Part shown: one piece after another, positions 25,191 through 37,340 of the stretch
Layout of the letters: the number at the start of each line of letters is the position of its first letter
Numbering within the stretch: position 1 is the first letter of the stretch
Assembly (NCBI GenBank): GCA_935421135.1
Contig: OW285188.1
Location: 22,979,233 to 23,043,232, forward strand
From: Bugulina stolonifera
Taxonomy: Eukaryota; Bryozoa; Gymnolaemata; Cheilostomatida; Bugulidae
Length of the DNA: 64,000 nt
Reading direction: 5' to 3'
Notes under the pieces: model-generated
The model's input: only the letters and a program-made list of their open reading frames with translations
The model's database searches: none
What the model was told of the DNA's origin: nothing
Made by a program: the position numbers and the translations under genes

Positions 25191-26604
25191 TACCTGTGTA
25201 GCTTTATGGGAATGCTTGAATGACAAATACCTTAAGACTCCAGCTACTGAGCAAGAATGGAGAGCCATCTCACATGATTTTCATAAACTTTGGGGTTTTC
25301 CTAACTGCATTGGAGCAATTGATGGCAAACATTGTTCGGTCCAATGTCCACCCAAGACAGGATCCGAATACTTTAATTACAAACGATTTTTTAGTATAGT
25401 GCTGCTCGGTGTATGTGATGCAAACTACCGCTTTATATATGTTGATGTCGGCACGTCTGGAAGATGGTCAGATGGTGGAACCTTTGACCATTGCTCACTA
25501 AAAGCTGCCATTGATGCAAGAAGTCTGGGAATCCCAAACCCTGCAAACTTGCCAAGTAAGTTGAACACAAAAGTTTGTTTACAACTATAATTATACACTG
25601 TTCACGTAAACCTGTGCATATAAAGCCTTTGAATGCATTTTTAAATCACCTTATTATGTAGGTAAAATAGTATAGGGAGCAGCCGTGGCCTAGTGGTAAG
25701 GGCTCTGGGTTTTCATGAGGGGAGTCCCAGATTTGATTTCTGTAAGGGTCATTGGTAGTGTTATAGGAAGGGCATCTAATGTCATAATGCTCCTGTGCTA
25801 CATCAAGAACTTTGCCATTGGTGAAGTGCCTTTCTCACCCCAAAGCTAGTCTCTTTAGATCATTGCTTTGTTACCCAGGATTAATAGTGGGAAGTAAAGC
25901 CTGTAAGTTTTTTATGTAAAAATAGTATATACATATACATAGTATGTGTTCAATCATTGCAGATTCGGCAATCTCAGCACCATACATGCTAATAGGTGAT
26001 GAAGCATTCCCTCTCAAGACGTGGCTCCTCAGACCTATACCAGGTCGATCTCTAGATAATCACCAGCAAAAAGTGTATAACTACCGCCTCAGCAGAGCTA
26101 GACGAACCATAGAGAATGCCTTTGGTATCCTTGTAGCTCGATGGCGAGTTCTTAAAAGGTAGAAAATGAAATATGCTATTGTGCTATTACGATTCTATTT
26201 TTTTCAATGTAGCTTGATAGCTAGGAGATATCTTTCATGTACATGCACTTATACTATATTGGTTTAACACAATCATGTACTTGAAATAATTTTCACACAG
26301 GTCTCTTCACATGTCTACCCAACACGCCGAGAATATTATACTGGCATGCTGTGTGCTCCATAATTACCTTCGTACCAAGGTACTGGATTCCACTCAGCAG
26401 AACATAGGTGATGCACTTGAACCAAATGGCAATGTTACTGCTGGTACCTGGCGTCAAGACAGGACCAATGTACTTCCAGGTATTAGAGACACTAATAGTC
26501 GTAATGCAACACAAAATGCTATAGATGTTAGAGACAGTATGGTGACTTACTTTAACAATGAAGGACGGCTAGCATGGCAAGATGACCATGTACGAAGAGT
26601 TTAA
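25191..26604 (+). CDS. Harbinger-type DDE transposase, C-terminal two thirds
   Basis: Three exons with agreeing phases: 25191-25555, 25963-26158, 26301-26604, about 288 residues. All three catalytic acidic residues of the DDE_Tnp_4 type are visible: Asp in CIGAIDGKH, Asp in MLIGDEAFPL, and Glu in RARRTIENAFG. The end NIILACCVLHNYLR is also family-typical. The first exon here opens at an acceptor (GTGTTCAG) in mid-protein (TCVALWECLNDKYL). About 120 N-terminal residues, including the helical region that precedes the first Asp, are not upstream. A piece of just that kind lies inverted at 26,669-26,900. The intron at 25,556-25,962 holds a SINE. Coding sequence looks intact but the gene is incomplete, so probably not autonomous. 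Confidence 0.85.
25676..25905 (+). mobile_element. tRNA-derived SINE, copy 2
   Basis: Starts gggagcagccgtggcctagt with a perfect A-box-like TGGCCTAGTGG. A degenerate B box follows at agatttgatttctg, then a body shared with copies at 4,190 and 41,335. It lies wholly inside the transposase intron, so it inserted after or with the Harbinger element. Confidence 0.7.
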
Positions 26605-26668
26605 TTTATGTACTGCTTTGGTGTCATGTACATAGCATGCTAAAGTGAGATAAAAGCTTATTTCAAAA

Positions 26669-26900
26669 TTATATGGTAAATAGATATCTTTCAGTAGATT
26701 GACCGAGTCGAAACAGAATTGCTAGGGTTTTAAATGAATCTCCTGATGCAAAGTAAAATAAAGTAAGACCAAGTCTTTGCTCCGGAGGTATAGCCTTTCT
26801 GAACACTGTATCTTGTTTCATTACAGAGTCTTTGATTAGACAGAAGTTCATCAAAATACTCAGAATGCATTCGGAATACCTCCCTGTATTTTTCTGGAAA
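26669..26900 (-). pseudogene. Harbinger transposase N-terminal fragment, inverted
   Basis: On the minus strand EKYREVFRMHSEYFDELL appears in one frame. After a frameshift near 26,835 it continues as MKQDTVFRKAIPPEQRLGLT and then FASGDSFKTLAILFRLGQST. This is the helical N-terminal region of PIF/Harbinger transposases, the part missing from element 1. It lies in opposite orientation just beyond the end of that gene. It may be an inverted piece of the same element or belong to the second copy. Confidence 0.7.
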
Positions 26901-26945
26901 CTGGGTCCGACATTATACGCATACTGTTGTAGGCAGAATTTGAGC

Positions 26946-27190
26946 TGATGGATGAATGTGAGGAGGTATTCAGTGACTGCCATGATGCAAACCCGCCATC
27001 TGTTATAGAGTCGACAGACCAGGCAAGGCCTCGGCAAAGAAGGCGAACAACCCAGATACAGTGCCAACAGGAGCGTAGAGCAGAAAGAGATCGGCGGCAC
27101 CAAGAATGGGCTGATTCACGCCAGGAAACGGCTGAATTTAGGAAGGAATTCCTACCTATTTTTCAAAAACTAGTCGATAAAATTAACTGA
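26946..27190 (+). pseudogene. C-terminus of a Harbinger accessory (Myb-like) protein
   Basis: Open frame ending at TAA, beginning near AEFELMDECEEVFSD. It has an Arg/Glu-rich helix (QERRAERDRRHQEWADSRQE) and ends FLPIFQKLVDKIN. Such charged C-terminal helices are typical of the Myb/trihelix partner proteins of Harbinger elements. It is not joined in frame to the trihelix-like piece at 22.7 kb by any splice pair I could find. Confidence 0.45.
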
Positions 27191-27429
27191 TTTATTATAT
27201 ATGTGTATTAGAATAGTGTGATATAACGCTATAAAGTTATGCTATACATGTGTATTAGTCTGTAGAATATATATGTAGAATATTCTGATATAGTATAGAA
27301 TAGTAGCATATATGTGTAGAAATGTAGAATATATGTGTAGGATAGTCTGATATAGGGCATGCCATAAAATTATGCTATAAATTTTGTATATGTATTACTA
27401 GTAGTCCGATATGCTATAAAATTATGTAC

Positions 27430-28180
27430 AGGTGAAAATTATCTGCTCCATATTTCACACATGTTGTGCCCAGTGATGGCATCTTGTTTATCAGATGCAT
27501 CGGTGAAGTCGAGTTCGACGTTACCATCTCTCTGCTTACTGTTATTATACACAATGTCTTGACTGGTGACTGAAAGGTTGTGAAGCACACAGCAGGCTGT
27601 TATTATTTTATTTGCTAATTGCAAGTCAGCTCCAATGTATGCAACCTTAAAAATCGGTTTACAGGCAGACTGAATCCTCTATAAACAACTTATTGAAAAT
27701 TGTCTTTTCTTGGCATATATTTGTATCATGGAATTCTCTAGTAGCTACCAAGGACAGAACTTTTTATAAACCATGATAATTCCCTCGTACTACCACAGCA
27801 GTTTTCTCTAGTCAGTAAAAGTGGGTGAGTGTGATCTAATAATGATACATCACTAAACCTAATTAATTTTGTTGATTTAAAATGCTTACACAAACAAGGC
27901 TAATGGGTATAATGGACCTACTATACCTACTACAGATAATTTCATAGCTACCTATTAAATTAATTTAAATTTGCAATGTAAATGTGATTCATACCGAAGC
28001 CAAGTCGAAAATGTGACTGAAATTCCGAGCCATCCAGACGCTTGACAATGTCAAAGTACTTCCTTGATTTAGGCAGCTTCCTAGGTGAAGAAGGTGGTAG
28101 GCCATACTCCTCATCACTACTATCCGATGACGAAGATTCATCAACAAAAAAGCCGAGGCTCGGCTGATGAAGCAAATATT
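27430..28180 (-). pseudogene. Second Harbinger transposase copy, internally deleted
   Basis: Minus strand. 27,960-28,175 encodes an acidic N-terminus (FFVDESSSSDSSDEEYGLPP) followed by FDIVKRLDGSEFQSHFRLG, a typical N-terminal Harbinger segment. 27,439-27,640 encodes the C-terminus (NKIITACCVLHNLSV ... ITGHNMCEIWSR). The DDE core between them is absent. AT-rich simple repeats lie at 27,200-27,430. Confidence 0.65.
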
Positions 28181-28199
28181 ATTGTAGCCTTTAGTAAAT

Positions 28200-30239
28200 C
28201 GTCCCTGGGTGCCATGTTAATAATTACGGATACTTAACAACACCACGAGGTCGTGAGGAAATTCCCAGCATTGTCCATGCTAGGTGTTGGGCAATAATAC
28301 ATTAAAAATAATAACAGCCATCGCACTAATACGCGACTTTTATTAAAATTAATGCGATGAATATGTGATGAATATTCATTAATGAGTTCTTATTTTTATT
28401 ATTATTTTGACTATTATTTCACCGCGATATTGTTAAATTTATTCCATCGTATTATTATGCTCCTCCATCACATTGTAGCCGAAAGCACCTATAATTAAAA
28501 ATTTGAATTTACTAAATAAAATGTGATCATCTTGATCTTAAAGAGAGGGTATTTCCAAAATTGACCAAAACCAATCAAAAGGCTGAATAGCTTCTTGAAT
28601 AGTACTTGTCTAGAGCTATTCAAAAAGGTCTGCCAGTGCAACAGCAGATGATGTCATCTGCCACAAATTGATCTCAAACAAAGGCAGTCTATGTCATCTG
28701 AGTAACCCAGTTAACCTTGTTATAAAGCACATGGAAAGGTTTTGATTCGATAACTTTTCTATTAATCAAGAGTTTATAAATTCCTTTTATACTTTTGATA
28801 ACATGATGCTTAGTCACATATATTCACCTGTTTTTTATTTCAAGCATCAAAGAAGTGCAACTAGCAAGAAAACTTCTCATTTATTTGAGGGTATACTACA
28901 GTGAGAAGACAACTTCTTCATATTTCTAAAAACTCTCATGAGTGAATAGAGGTAGTGGGTAGCCTATTTTTCGGTATTGTTCCAAAATACACATAACATA
29001 CTTGTGGTAGAACAATATTGGTGCCGGAAGAGAAATAAAGAACTAAATTTAACATAAATGGTTTCCAATTATATTTCTCTACTCATACAAGAGAGGAAAA
29101 CTCAGGAAGACTACCCAGCCTTTGGGGCTACTTCCACTTTAACAGTGTTGTATAAATTTGATTTTGCTCATGAGCCTATCATTCTAACAGACATAATTTA
29201 TACATGTATATCTCACTTACTTTGTAGTCCGGATAGGCATGAACTACATGTACAATGAGACCGAACAATTGAAGAGACGACAGAAAAGACGCTACTCCAT
29301 GTAAGTATAACATGCTTTGATGTGTGTTATGGTAGCTCAAATGAATAACTTGGTTTTAAAACTGCTGGAGCAGATCCACAGTAAACTTAGATTTGAGGAT
29401 GGAGAGCTGGGTGAGACGCAGCGCTCAGTCAATCATCAACGGTGGGGGCTGCCTGGGGGTGGGTTTGATTAGAAGGGCAGTTAACCTGTTGTTGGTGACA
29501 TTCTCAGTGAAATATTAATTGTATCGAGGACAGGGAGTGCCATATGTGTATATGCGTATATGGTGTTGCAGTATAAAAATGAAATTGTACAGTACCAATT
29601 TAAATAAAAATTGAAAGTGTTCAAAATAACTATCCGAGTTGGAGACAAAGGGATATTAAAAGGAGGCAAATCGCTATAGGAGAGGAAACTAATCATTACC
29701 ATAGTAAGTACAACACACTACCCAGTGTCAGGAATGGGATGGGGAGAGAGGATGGAACATGCTATAACTTTGAGTATTAAATAGAGACAGAGCTGACGGC
29801 AGTAAGAGAAAGGTTCCGCGTTCAAAGAATGCGGAGTATGGACTGGGACTGCAATAACCATGTAACAATATTGAAGCAAATCTGAAGTAGAACTTGCCTA
29901 TTGACAATGTATAAGAGAAGATGATTAGAAATTACAAAAAACTTTGGAAAGAGAGATGTGGTGAGACGGATGTGGACAGTTTTACGAGCCTAGGGTAATA
30001 GACCAACTATTACTATAGTAGGTAAAGTACACTATGCTGAAAGTAGGTAACGAGTTGGCTGGTTGACAAGGCCTACTTGGTGCAACTCTCTCTCACAAGA
30101 GGATTTTACCGAAATTATGTTGATATCATGCATGATATCATGTCTATCGCACATAGTTCTTTACGCTTTGCACAATTAACCAAGTTGTAGTATTGGAACC
30201 TAGCAAAATAATGTTGAGTAAAAATATATTGACTCATAA
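28200..30239. other. Non-coding spacer
   Basis: No gene recognised. The first 150 bases (GC-richer, starting gtccctgggtgccatgttaa) may be the outer end of the second Harbinger copy. The rest is AT-rich and shows nothing coding that I trust. Confidence 0.4.
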
Positions 30240-30840
30240 TAGTGCTGTGAAAAAGCTAAAAAGGTTGGCAAACCAAATACAACTGTACATCAAACTATCA
30301 AGAGACATATTGAGACTGGTAGCATAGCTGATAGACCTCGAAGCGGGCAGCCAACCGATTTGTTAGAAAGCATTCAAATGAGGAATACATCCCCCAATGT
30401 ATTCTGCCAACAATTAAACACTGAATCAGTGTTACATGTATCTTCTGGGGCTGTATAACATCTAAAGGAGTTGGTCGACTCAGTATTTGCTCTGAAATGA
30501 TGAATGCCAACCAATATGTAGAAGCTCTGAAATCTAAACTGCTTCCTACTATTAATAACATGTTTTCTAATTAGGTCCACATATTCCAAGCTGACAATGC
30601 ACCGTGCCAATGGGCAAGAATTGTTAAGTAGTGGATACGACAGGAGAGCATCCCAAAGTTGGAGTGGCCTGCACAAAGCCCTGACCTAAATCCAATAGAA
30701 AATCTATGGTCAAGGATGGCTAAAATAATATCTTAAAGGAGGCCAGCAACTAAAATAACACTTAATGAGGCTGTAATCCATGCCTAGCATCATGTTGTGT
30801 CTGTAGAGGAGTTGGTGAGGAGTAAAGTAAACACATAATT
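30240..30840 (+). mobile_element. Tc1/mariner transposase remnant, deleted
   Basis: Plus-strand pieces: the second helix-turn-helix and linker (TVHQTIKRHIETGSIADRPR then SGQP) at about 30,281-30,357, then the DDE end ([34 protein letters not shown]) at about 30,580-30,725. The middle is shortened and stops interrupt the frame. No terminal repeats recognised. Confidence 0.8.
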
Positions 30841-31259
30841 TGTAGCCCAGAGAAACGTGGCCAAAGTCTAGACGATTGCCGCAGTCAAACATATGATGGC
30901 ACTGTAAACATGGCAGGGAAGAACATTGGCTGTAAAGCAAAAATTCGGCTGGCTGAATGGAAGTGGAGAAGACTTTACGTTGTCTAGAAACTTGGACAAT
31001 ATACAAGCCTGCCCATGGGATGGTTGTCTCCTTGATCATGGTGCAGAGGACTTGGGTGTGAAATAGAACATAATTATACATGTAGATTTCAGTCATTTTT
31101 TCTTTGATTATTTCATCTACCCAGTCACCAATAATAATTATCTCAATCTTTAATTCAAATAATTAATAATCATTTCAGTTGTTCTACATGAATTGTTTGA
31201 AACTATTTAGCTCACTATGTTGTTTTGGTATATTCTACATAAATTATGTATTTGTTCAT

Positions 31260-33318
31260 GCTTTTAGATATAAAGCCAACAAGCCAGCATATAGCGACTC
31301 CTAGAAAAGACTTATTAGAAGGGTTAGTGCTGCTAATAAAATGATCCATAGGATTCGACAAAATACTGAAAGATACAGTGGATGAGTGGCAAAGAAAGTT
31401 TGCATGTCTGTGGTAGAAAAATAGAAAAAAGTGCTGCATACTTTGTTTTATCTCCTCAGAAATAAGACTGCATTCAGTAAAGCCAAGCGGCAGAAGATGG
31501 ACTGTGGAAGAGAAAGCAATTATTGCGCTCTCATTGTTTCATTCAGGCCCGAAATGTTATAATTACAAAGATCGCTGTCAGATGTGGACATTTGTCCAAA
31601 ATTCTTATGAACACATTTGCAAAAAAAAGATGCTAGCATGGATAAATCTGATGGATACTGTGCGCTGATTTTCGATGAGATGAATATAAAATGTGGCCTG
31701 AGCTATGACAAATAAAATTATTGTTTGAAAGGTTTAGAACATCTAGGGTTCTGTTTAGAAAAGGCTATGCACGCTGCCACCAGTGCAACTGTCTTTGTTT
31801 GCAAAGGCTTTCAAACGAAATTGAAACAATCTATTGACTATGTTGACTAGTGGTACAGCACCTGAGAAGCTGCTGGCTTAAAATCTGTGAGATATTGGCC
31901 TTCAAGTTAATGTTTTAATTTGCGATCAGGGTCCTAACAGTAGAGCTTGTGTTAAAAATAGTGTCCACGTGACAGTAGAAAAGCCCTATTTTTATAAGAA
32001 TGGTGTTTGTGTGATTGTGTGGTGGGACCTTCCTCATCTGCTGAAAAACATGCAAAATATCTTAAAAAATAATGGTTTCAGCTTTCAAGGTCACAAGACA
32101 TCTTGGGTTTATGTGCAACAGTTTTTGAAAAAGACTGTAAGCTAGGAGTTAGGGTTGCTCCCAGGGTAAAAACGGCATATAAAGCGTCTTGGGTTCAAGG
32201 CTATGCATGTAAGAACAGCATGTCATACACCGGGTCAATTAGAGCGTAAATGCATAAATTTATTTGTTGGAATTTATGTTAGAAGAGGCTGACTTTATTG
32301 CAGATTTTTGCATTAACACGGATAATTTGTTTAACAGCTTCAATTCCTATAGAAAGTATTCCAACAAACCTTTGAACAATGCCATCTCAAAAGATTCCAA
32401 ACTGTACTGGGAAGTATTATACAGTTAGCTAGTACATGTTGTACAGTATATTATACCGAAAAATATTATACAGGTAGCTAGTATATCATACATAAAGCTT
32501 TACCAAGTATCAACAAGAGTTGGTCAAATGCTGCCCAGTGCCATATTAAGGGAATACTCTGATAAAGCAGAGACTCAGTTCATTAGTGTCAGTAGAGGTT
32601 GCTGCTGCTGCAGCTAAAAGGGTTACAAATTGTAAGTATTTAATGGTATTGCTTCTTGTGGAATATTTTTGTCATCAGCAACTCCTATTAGTCGGATTAC
32701 ACATGTATGTTTTTCTGTTATTACGTTATATATCCTCTAGCTTATGTCTTGTATTTATTGTTTACTTACTTACATACTTGCTTATTTACTTAATATTGAT
32801 AAATAAAAGTTCTAATGCACACTCATGATACCCGGAGAATATCATACCTCATACTGGCACCACAAACATTGGGATTTTTTCATTGCCATGAAATGCTATC
32901 TAAAGCAACTACAGCCTAGTAGCTGCATTCATTGTATTGAAGGATGTTGTCTAACATCAGTGCTGAAAAGTTGCTATTTGAACTGTCGAACTTTGATTCT
33001 CCGATAATGAACAGGCTTAACCAAGACTGCATTGAAAATTTTTCTTTCACATTAGGCACAGAGGCTGTGGTTTTGACAACCCTGATCTGCTCCACTATTC
33101 CATGAAAGCCCAGAACACATTAAGGCTGATTACATAATGATGCGTGACACAGGCAACTCTAACTGTGAAATGGATAGTGACCAATTTCTGCTAGATTTGC
33201 AGACACTTAATGTGCATGAACCAGATTATAACCAAACTCACATTAATATTAGCCCTTTATTATTGCCTAGCAACACCACTTCTCATCCTAAGCCTGATTC
33301 AAATGAGCATGTCGGTTG
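31260..33318 (+). mobile_element. P-element/THAP9-like transposase remnant
   Basis: Scattered plus-strand similarity in changing frames. IIALSLFHSGPKCYNY lies near 31,527 and VLICDQGPNSRACVKN near 31,912, the region of a catalytic Asp. VIVWWDLPHLLKNMQNILKN is near 32,010, the DxPHLxK signature of P-type transposases. MNRLNQDCIENFSF is near 33,006 and HRGCGFDNPDLLHYSMKAQN near 33,058. A Cys/Asp-containing tail with FLLDLQTLNV lies at 33,137-33,319. The N-terminal THAP zinc finger was not found. Stops and frameshifts make it clearly dead, with an insertion-like AT-rich stretch around 32,430-32,820. Confidence 0.75.
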
Positions 33319-33326
33319 AAGCATAG

Positions 33327-34089
33327 ATTGCCAAGCTGACAGAGCGAGGAATCTTTTATACCAGAACTGTTCGTGCCAACAGACTACCTGGATGCACATT
33401 TAAAGCAGAAAAGGTTCTAAAGAGGGAAGGTAGAGGGTCCTACGACTGTTACATAGAGGACGTAAACAATATTGCAGCAGTGAGATGGTACGATAATTGT
33501 GCAGTAACTCTACTCTCACTAGAAGTGGCAGAGCAGCCATTAGCTGAAGCTTGGTGCTGGGTAAAACCTGCCAATCGCATATTCCCCATGCCTGCTGTTG
33601 TGCAGCATTATAACAAAAACATGGGAGAGATAGACCTAATGGACTCCTTCCTTGCTAAATATAGCTTCCATGTGAAAATCAAGCGCTGGTACCTGTACCT
33701 GCTTTGGCATTGTCATGGTTGGAGTGATAAATGATTGGAACATCTACAGGCGAGAATGTACTCTGATAGGAGTGCCTGTGAAAAATATCCTCAAACGGCG
33801 GAGGTTCCAGGCCGAAGTGGCAGAAAGCCTGATTGGCATAAATGCAGCCAAACGAGGCCAGCCATCTGCAGCAGGTGATGCATCGTCTCCACAAGCACAG
33901 CGAAAGATCAGAAAAGGTCCATGCAATGACGTGCGATTCAACAATTTTGGACACTGGCCACTAAAAGACCAAAAAAGAAGACGCTGTAAAGTGTGCGAAT
34001 GCACTATAAATACCAGCTGTGAAAAATGCAATGTAAACCTATGCTTTCTAGACAACAGAAATTGTTTTCGAAAATATCACCACAAATAA
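33327..34089 (+). pseudogene. piggyBac transposase, C-terminal half
   Basis: 33,327-33,734 reads IAKLTERGIFYTRTVRANRL then PGC, later EDVNNIAAVRWYDN and VQHYNKNMGEIDLMDSFLAK followed by RWYLYLLWH. After one frameshift near 33,715 it continues as VINDWNIYRRECTLIG. It ends in a cysteine-rich domain (CKVCECTINTSCEKCNVNLCF ... CFRKYH), the C-terminal zinc-binding domain of piggyBac transposases; the stop is at 34,087-34,089. The DDE N-terminal half is missing. The fragment begins directly after the P-element-like tail. Confidence 0.85.
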
Positions 34090-34389
34090 CCATTACAACC
34101 ACATGTAAACTAATTATAATTACTCTTGAGCGAAAAATCCTGCCATTGATCATGCTTTACTATGAATAAAATATATTATAAAAAAACAACGTACTTTACT
34201 GTTATAGTCATGGTGGCCTAATGTTGCACCTGTATAACATTTTTCATTGTATTTGGGATGAGATAAAAATTCTTTTTCTTCTTTATCTGACTTTATGTGC
34301 GCTACAACAGTCTTGAGCAAAAAAATTTTTTTGCTGTAATGGTTATGACCTTGGGTCTCACAGGGTTAACACCATCTTATACAGTCTGT

Positions 34390-34990
34390 ATCATCAGCCG
34401 CACAATGGCTGCCAGCTCAACAGAATTTAGCTAAGCTGCATGACTGGGCAAACCTGTGAAAGATGTCTTTTAACGCACCAAAGTGTTCCGTTGGCACATT
34501 GGGAAACTCTGGGGATACAGACACAGTTGATGATTTTATTCTGGAGGGGTCTGTTTCACAGAAGACCGAATCTTTTAAATATTTAGGTATTTTAATTTCA
34601 AACAAGTTTGACTGGGGTGACCACATAAGCGAGAAAAGCTCGGAAGCATTGAAAGCTTTGGGCCTTCTGAGGCGCACATCACTATTGGCCCCAGAGAAGA
34701 TAAAATGTCTAGCACACAAGACTCTATGCTGACCAAAGCTATAGCTTGTTGTCGAGGTGTGGGATCTTTTTTAGTTAAACAGGTTTATCTTTAAGGACTG
34801 GAGTCTCGAGGGGGAGAGAGAAATTAGGCCTAGAACTACTAGAAAACTGCTGTAAAAAATGATTAACCATGCTCCTTTTATTTTATCTCAATTGGAGTGG
34901 GTGTCTTTTTTTGAGCTGAATGATTTTATAGACAATTGTTTTAAACCAAACAGGCAAAATACTAGATCCCAGTTGAAAGGTTTGCTGCGG
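34390..34990 (+). mobile_element. LINE reverse-transcriptase C-terminal remnant
   Basis: Plus-strand reading LQQNLAKLHDWANL, MSFNAPKCSVGTLG, then SFKYLGILISNKFDWGDHIS and LGLLRRTSLLAPEKIKC. This is the thumb/connection region of jockey- or CR1-like non-LTR reverse transcriptases. Stops interrupt it. Confidence 0.75.
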
Positions 34991-35049
34991 CCATCTATAC
35001 AAACAGCGCAGTGAGCTTCAACACATTTGCTATAACAGTCAGAGGCAAG

Positions 35050-36169
35050 AGTTGGATCTTTTAGTACATAGCCTAGTTATAGGCCTACTCATGTTCCTTC
35101 TTTGATCTCTGTGCTTTAACATAATTCATTTTATTTTATTTTGTTTGTAACAAACGAAGGCCTCTCCTACTGCTTTTGGTCTAGAGGCTCCACTTTTAAC
35201 CTGAACGTGAGAAATATAAATAAAAATGGTGCTTAGAGCTGCACAGTCAGTCGTAAAAATAATAAAAACACATATGGCATGCTGTGGATCAACTCGCATT
35301 CTTTGACCCTTAACCTCCTCTTTGTCAGAGTAGAATGCAATGTAGGCTATTACATGTTTACTATTACAGGCCTTCTCAAAAAATATAGATAATAAAATCG
35401 AATCGAGCAATGTAGCCAGAAAATGTTCTTTTCCGGCTTGCACAGAAGAATTTAATTACCAGGGTTCTCACAGGCTTGGTAAAGAACCACAACTGAGCCA
35501 ATCAGACTACACTGATGTCAAAACCCAGTATTCCGGATCTGTCATACACTGAACCTGCCATGAGATAAGCCTGAAGTGATTGTGAATTAGCAAACAAGCC
35601 CTGAAAACAGTTGGATCTTTTAGTACATAGCCTAGTTATAGGCCTACTCATGTTCCTTCTTTGATCTCTGTGCTTTAACATAATTCATTTTATTTTATTT
35701 TGTTTGTAACAAACGAAGGCCTCTCCTACTGCTTCTGGTCTAGAGGCTCCACTTTTAACCTGAACGTGAGAAATATAAATAAAAATGGTGCTTAGAGCTG
35801 CACAGTCAGTCGTAAAAATAATAAAAACACATATGGCATGCTGTGGATCAACTCGCATTCTTTGACCCTTAACCTCCTCTTTGTCAGAGTAGAATGCAAT
35901 GTAGGCTATTACATGTTTACTATTACAGGCCTTCTCAAAAAATATAGATAATAAAATCGAATCGAGCAATGTAGCCAGAAAATGTTCTTTTCCGGCTTGC
36001 ACAGAAGAATTTAATTACCAGGGTTCTCACAGGCTTGGTAAAGAACCACAACTGAGCCAATCACACTACACTGATGTCAAAACCCAGTATTCCGGATCTG
36101 TCATACACTGAACCTGCCATGAGATAAGCCTGAAGTGATTGTGAATTAGCAAACAAGCCCTGAAAACAG
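35050..36169. repeat. Tandem duplication of a 559-bp unit
   Basis: 35,050-35,608 is repeated at 35,609-36,167 with, by eye, two substitutions (for example gcttttggtc versus gcttctggtc). Unit contents match no gene I know. The near identity means a very recent duplication or an assembly artefact. Confidence 0.95.
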
Positions 36170-36898
36170 TAGAGCCCACTGAGTGCTAAAAAGCTGCAGG
36201 ATATATGATCAGAAATGGGTGAGTGAGAAAACATTTGATTTTCTCACAAAATCCTATTTTCTTGGTTAGTATCAAGCTTACCTGAGAAGTAGTCACCTCT
36301 TTCACAAGAAATCAATAAGCATTCTATTAAGAGCCCATAAAATAGATATCTAGGAATTGCCAGCCATCAACAAAATAGACCACGAAATGAAATAGACCAC
36401 GAAATGAAATAGACCACGAGTGACAATCACAATAAGCTTGAAAAAAGAAATTGCACTGATGGACTGTGACAAACTGGATAGTGACAAATAGAGCTACAAC
36501 ACAATCAATAGGAAAATTAATTGCATAGGACATCCAGCCACATGATCGCTTCCAGAATCTCCTCAAAGTTTTAGACTGGTTGCATTTCATAACTTTATTG
36601 ACTGGGTCACTACCGAATTTATTTGTCATTAAAATAGTGATTATTTCAACAAAACAAATTATTTAAATTTAAATTGATTACCTGGTGGATAAAACAAACA
36701 TATAACTTCAGTAGAATTGGAGAATTGAGATCTCTAAACAGTGGAAAACAGTGTAGAATGCCCTAGCCCGAGAGAGAATTAATTACATTTTATATGTTTG
36801 TCCTTGAAGTAAAAATAAACTATGCTGAGTTTAGCAGATACAAAATATTTACAGTTGCAGTGCGCTGTATTGCATGGAACCAGACCCGAGTGAACCTA
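36170..36898. other. Non-coding spacer with a short triple repeat
   Basis: No gene seen. aaatagaccacgaaatg occurs as three adjacent, slightly decayed copies at about 36,370-36,420. Confidence 0.5.
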
Positions 36899-37340
36899 CA
36901 TGTATACATGTATGACCCCTACATGTATAACCCCTAAATGTATGACGACCCCCAAATGTATGACGACCCCCAAATGTATGACGACCCCCAAATGTATGAC
37001 GACCCCTACATGTATGACGACCCCCAAGTGTATGACGACCCCCAAATGTATGACGACCCCCAAATGTATGACGACCCCCAAATGTATGACGACCCCCAAA
37101 TGTATGACGACCCCCAAATGTATGACGACCCCTACATGTATGACGACCCCTACATGTATGACGACCCCTACATGTATGACGACCCCTACATGTATGACGA
37201 CCCCTACATGTATGACGACCCCTACATGTATGACCACCCCTACATGTATGACCACCCCTACATGTATGACCACCCCTACATGTATGACCACCCCTACATG
37301 TATGACCACCCCTACATGTATGACCACCCCTACATGTATG
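36899..37340. repeat. 18-bp satellite array, about 23 units plus two 15-bp units
   Basis: Unit atgtatgacgacccccaa. Three variants occur mostly in blocks: gacgacccccaa (left), gacgacccctac (middle) and gaccacccctac (right). One gacgacccctac unit lies among the left variants. Two 15-bp units head the array. As 18 is a multiple of three, several frames on both strands stay open; the resulting hexapeptide frames are a by-product, not evidence of a gene. Confidence 0.95.

Larger units (their letters stand above)
23395..26650 (+). mobile_element. PIF/Harbinger-like DNA transposon, element 1
   Basis: Two same-strand genes, a MADF/BESS DNA-binding protein (23,661-24,916) and a DDE transposase (25,191-26,604), are the classic two-gene content of PIF/Harbinger elements. 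The left end is probably the GC-rich stretch starting gggttgagcacactaggggc, which stands out from its AT-rich surroundings. I did not find a matching inverted copy on the right, so the right boundary is uncertain and may be lost. Confidence 0.75.

Noticed and set aside
29058..29258. 66-codon plus-strand open frame
   Set aside because: No similarity to known proteins and no supporting exon structure.
35126..36002. Two nearly identical 105-codon minus-strand open frames
   Set aside because: Identical because of the 559-bp duplication, no known domain, no sign of selection that I can judge from two near-identical copies.
36899..37340. CRISPR-like array
   Set aside because: Units are contiguous with no spacers and the genome is eukaryotic.
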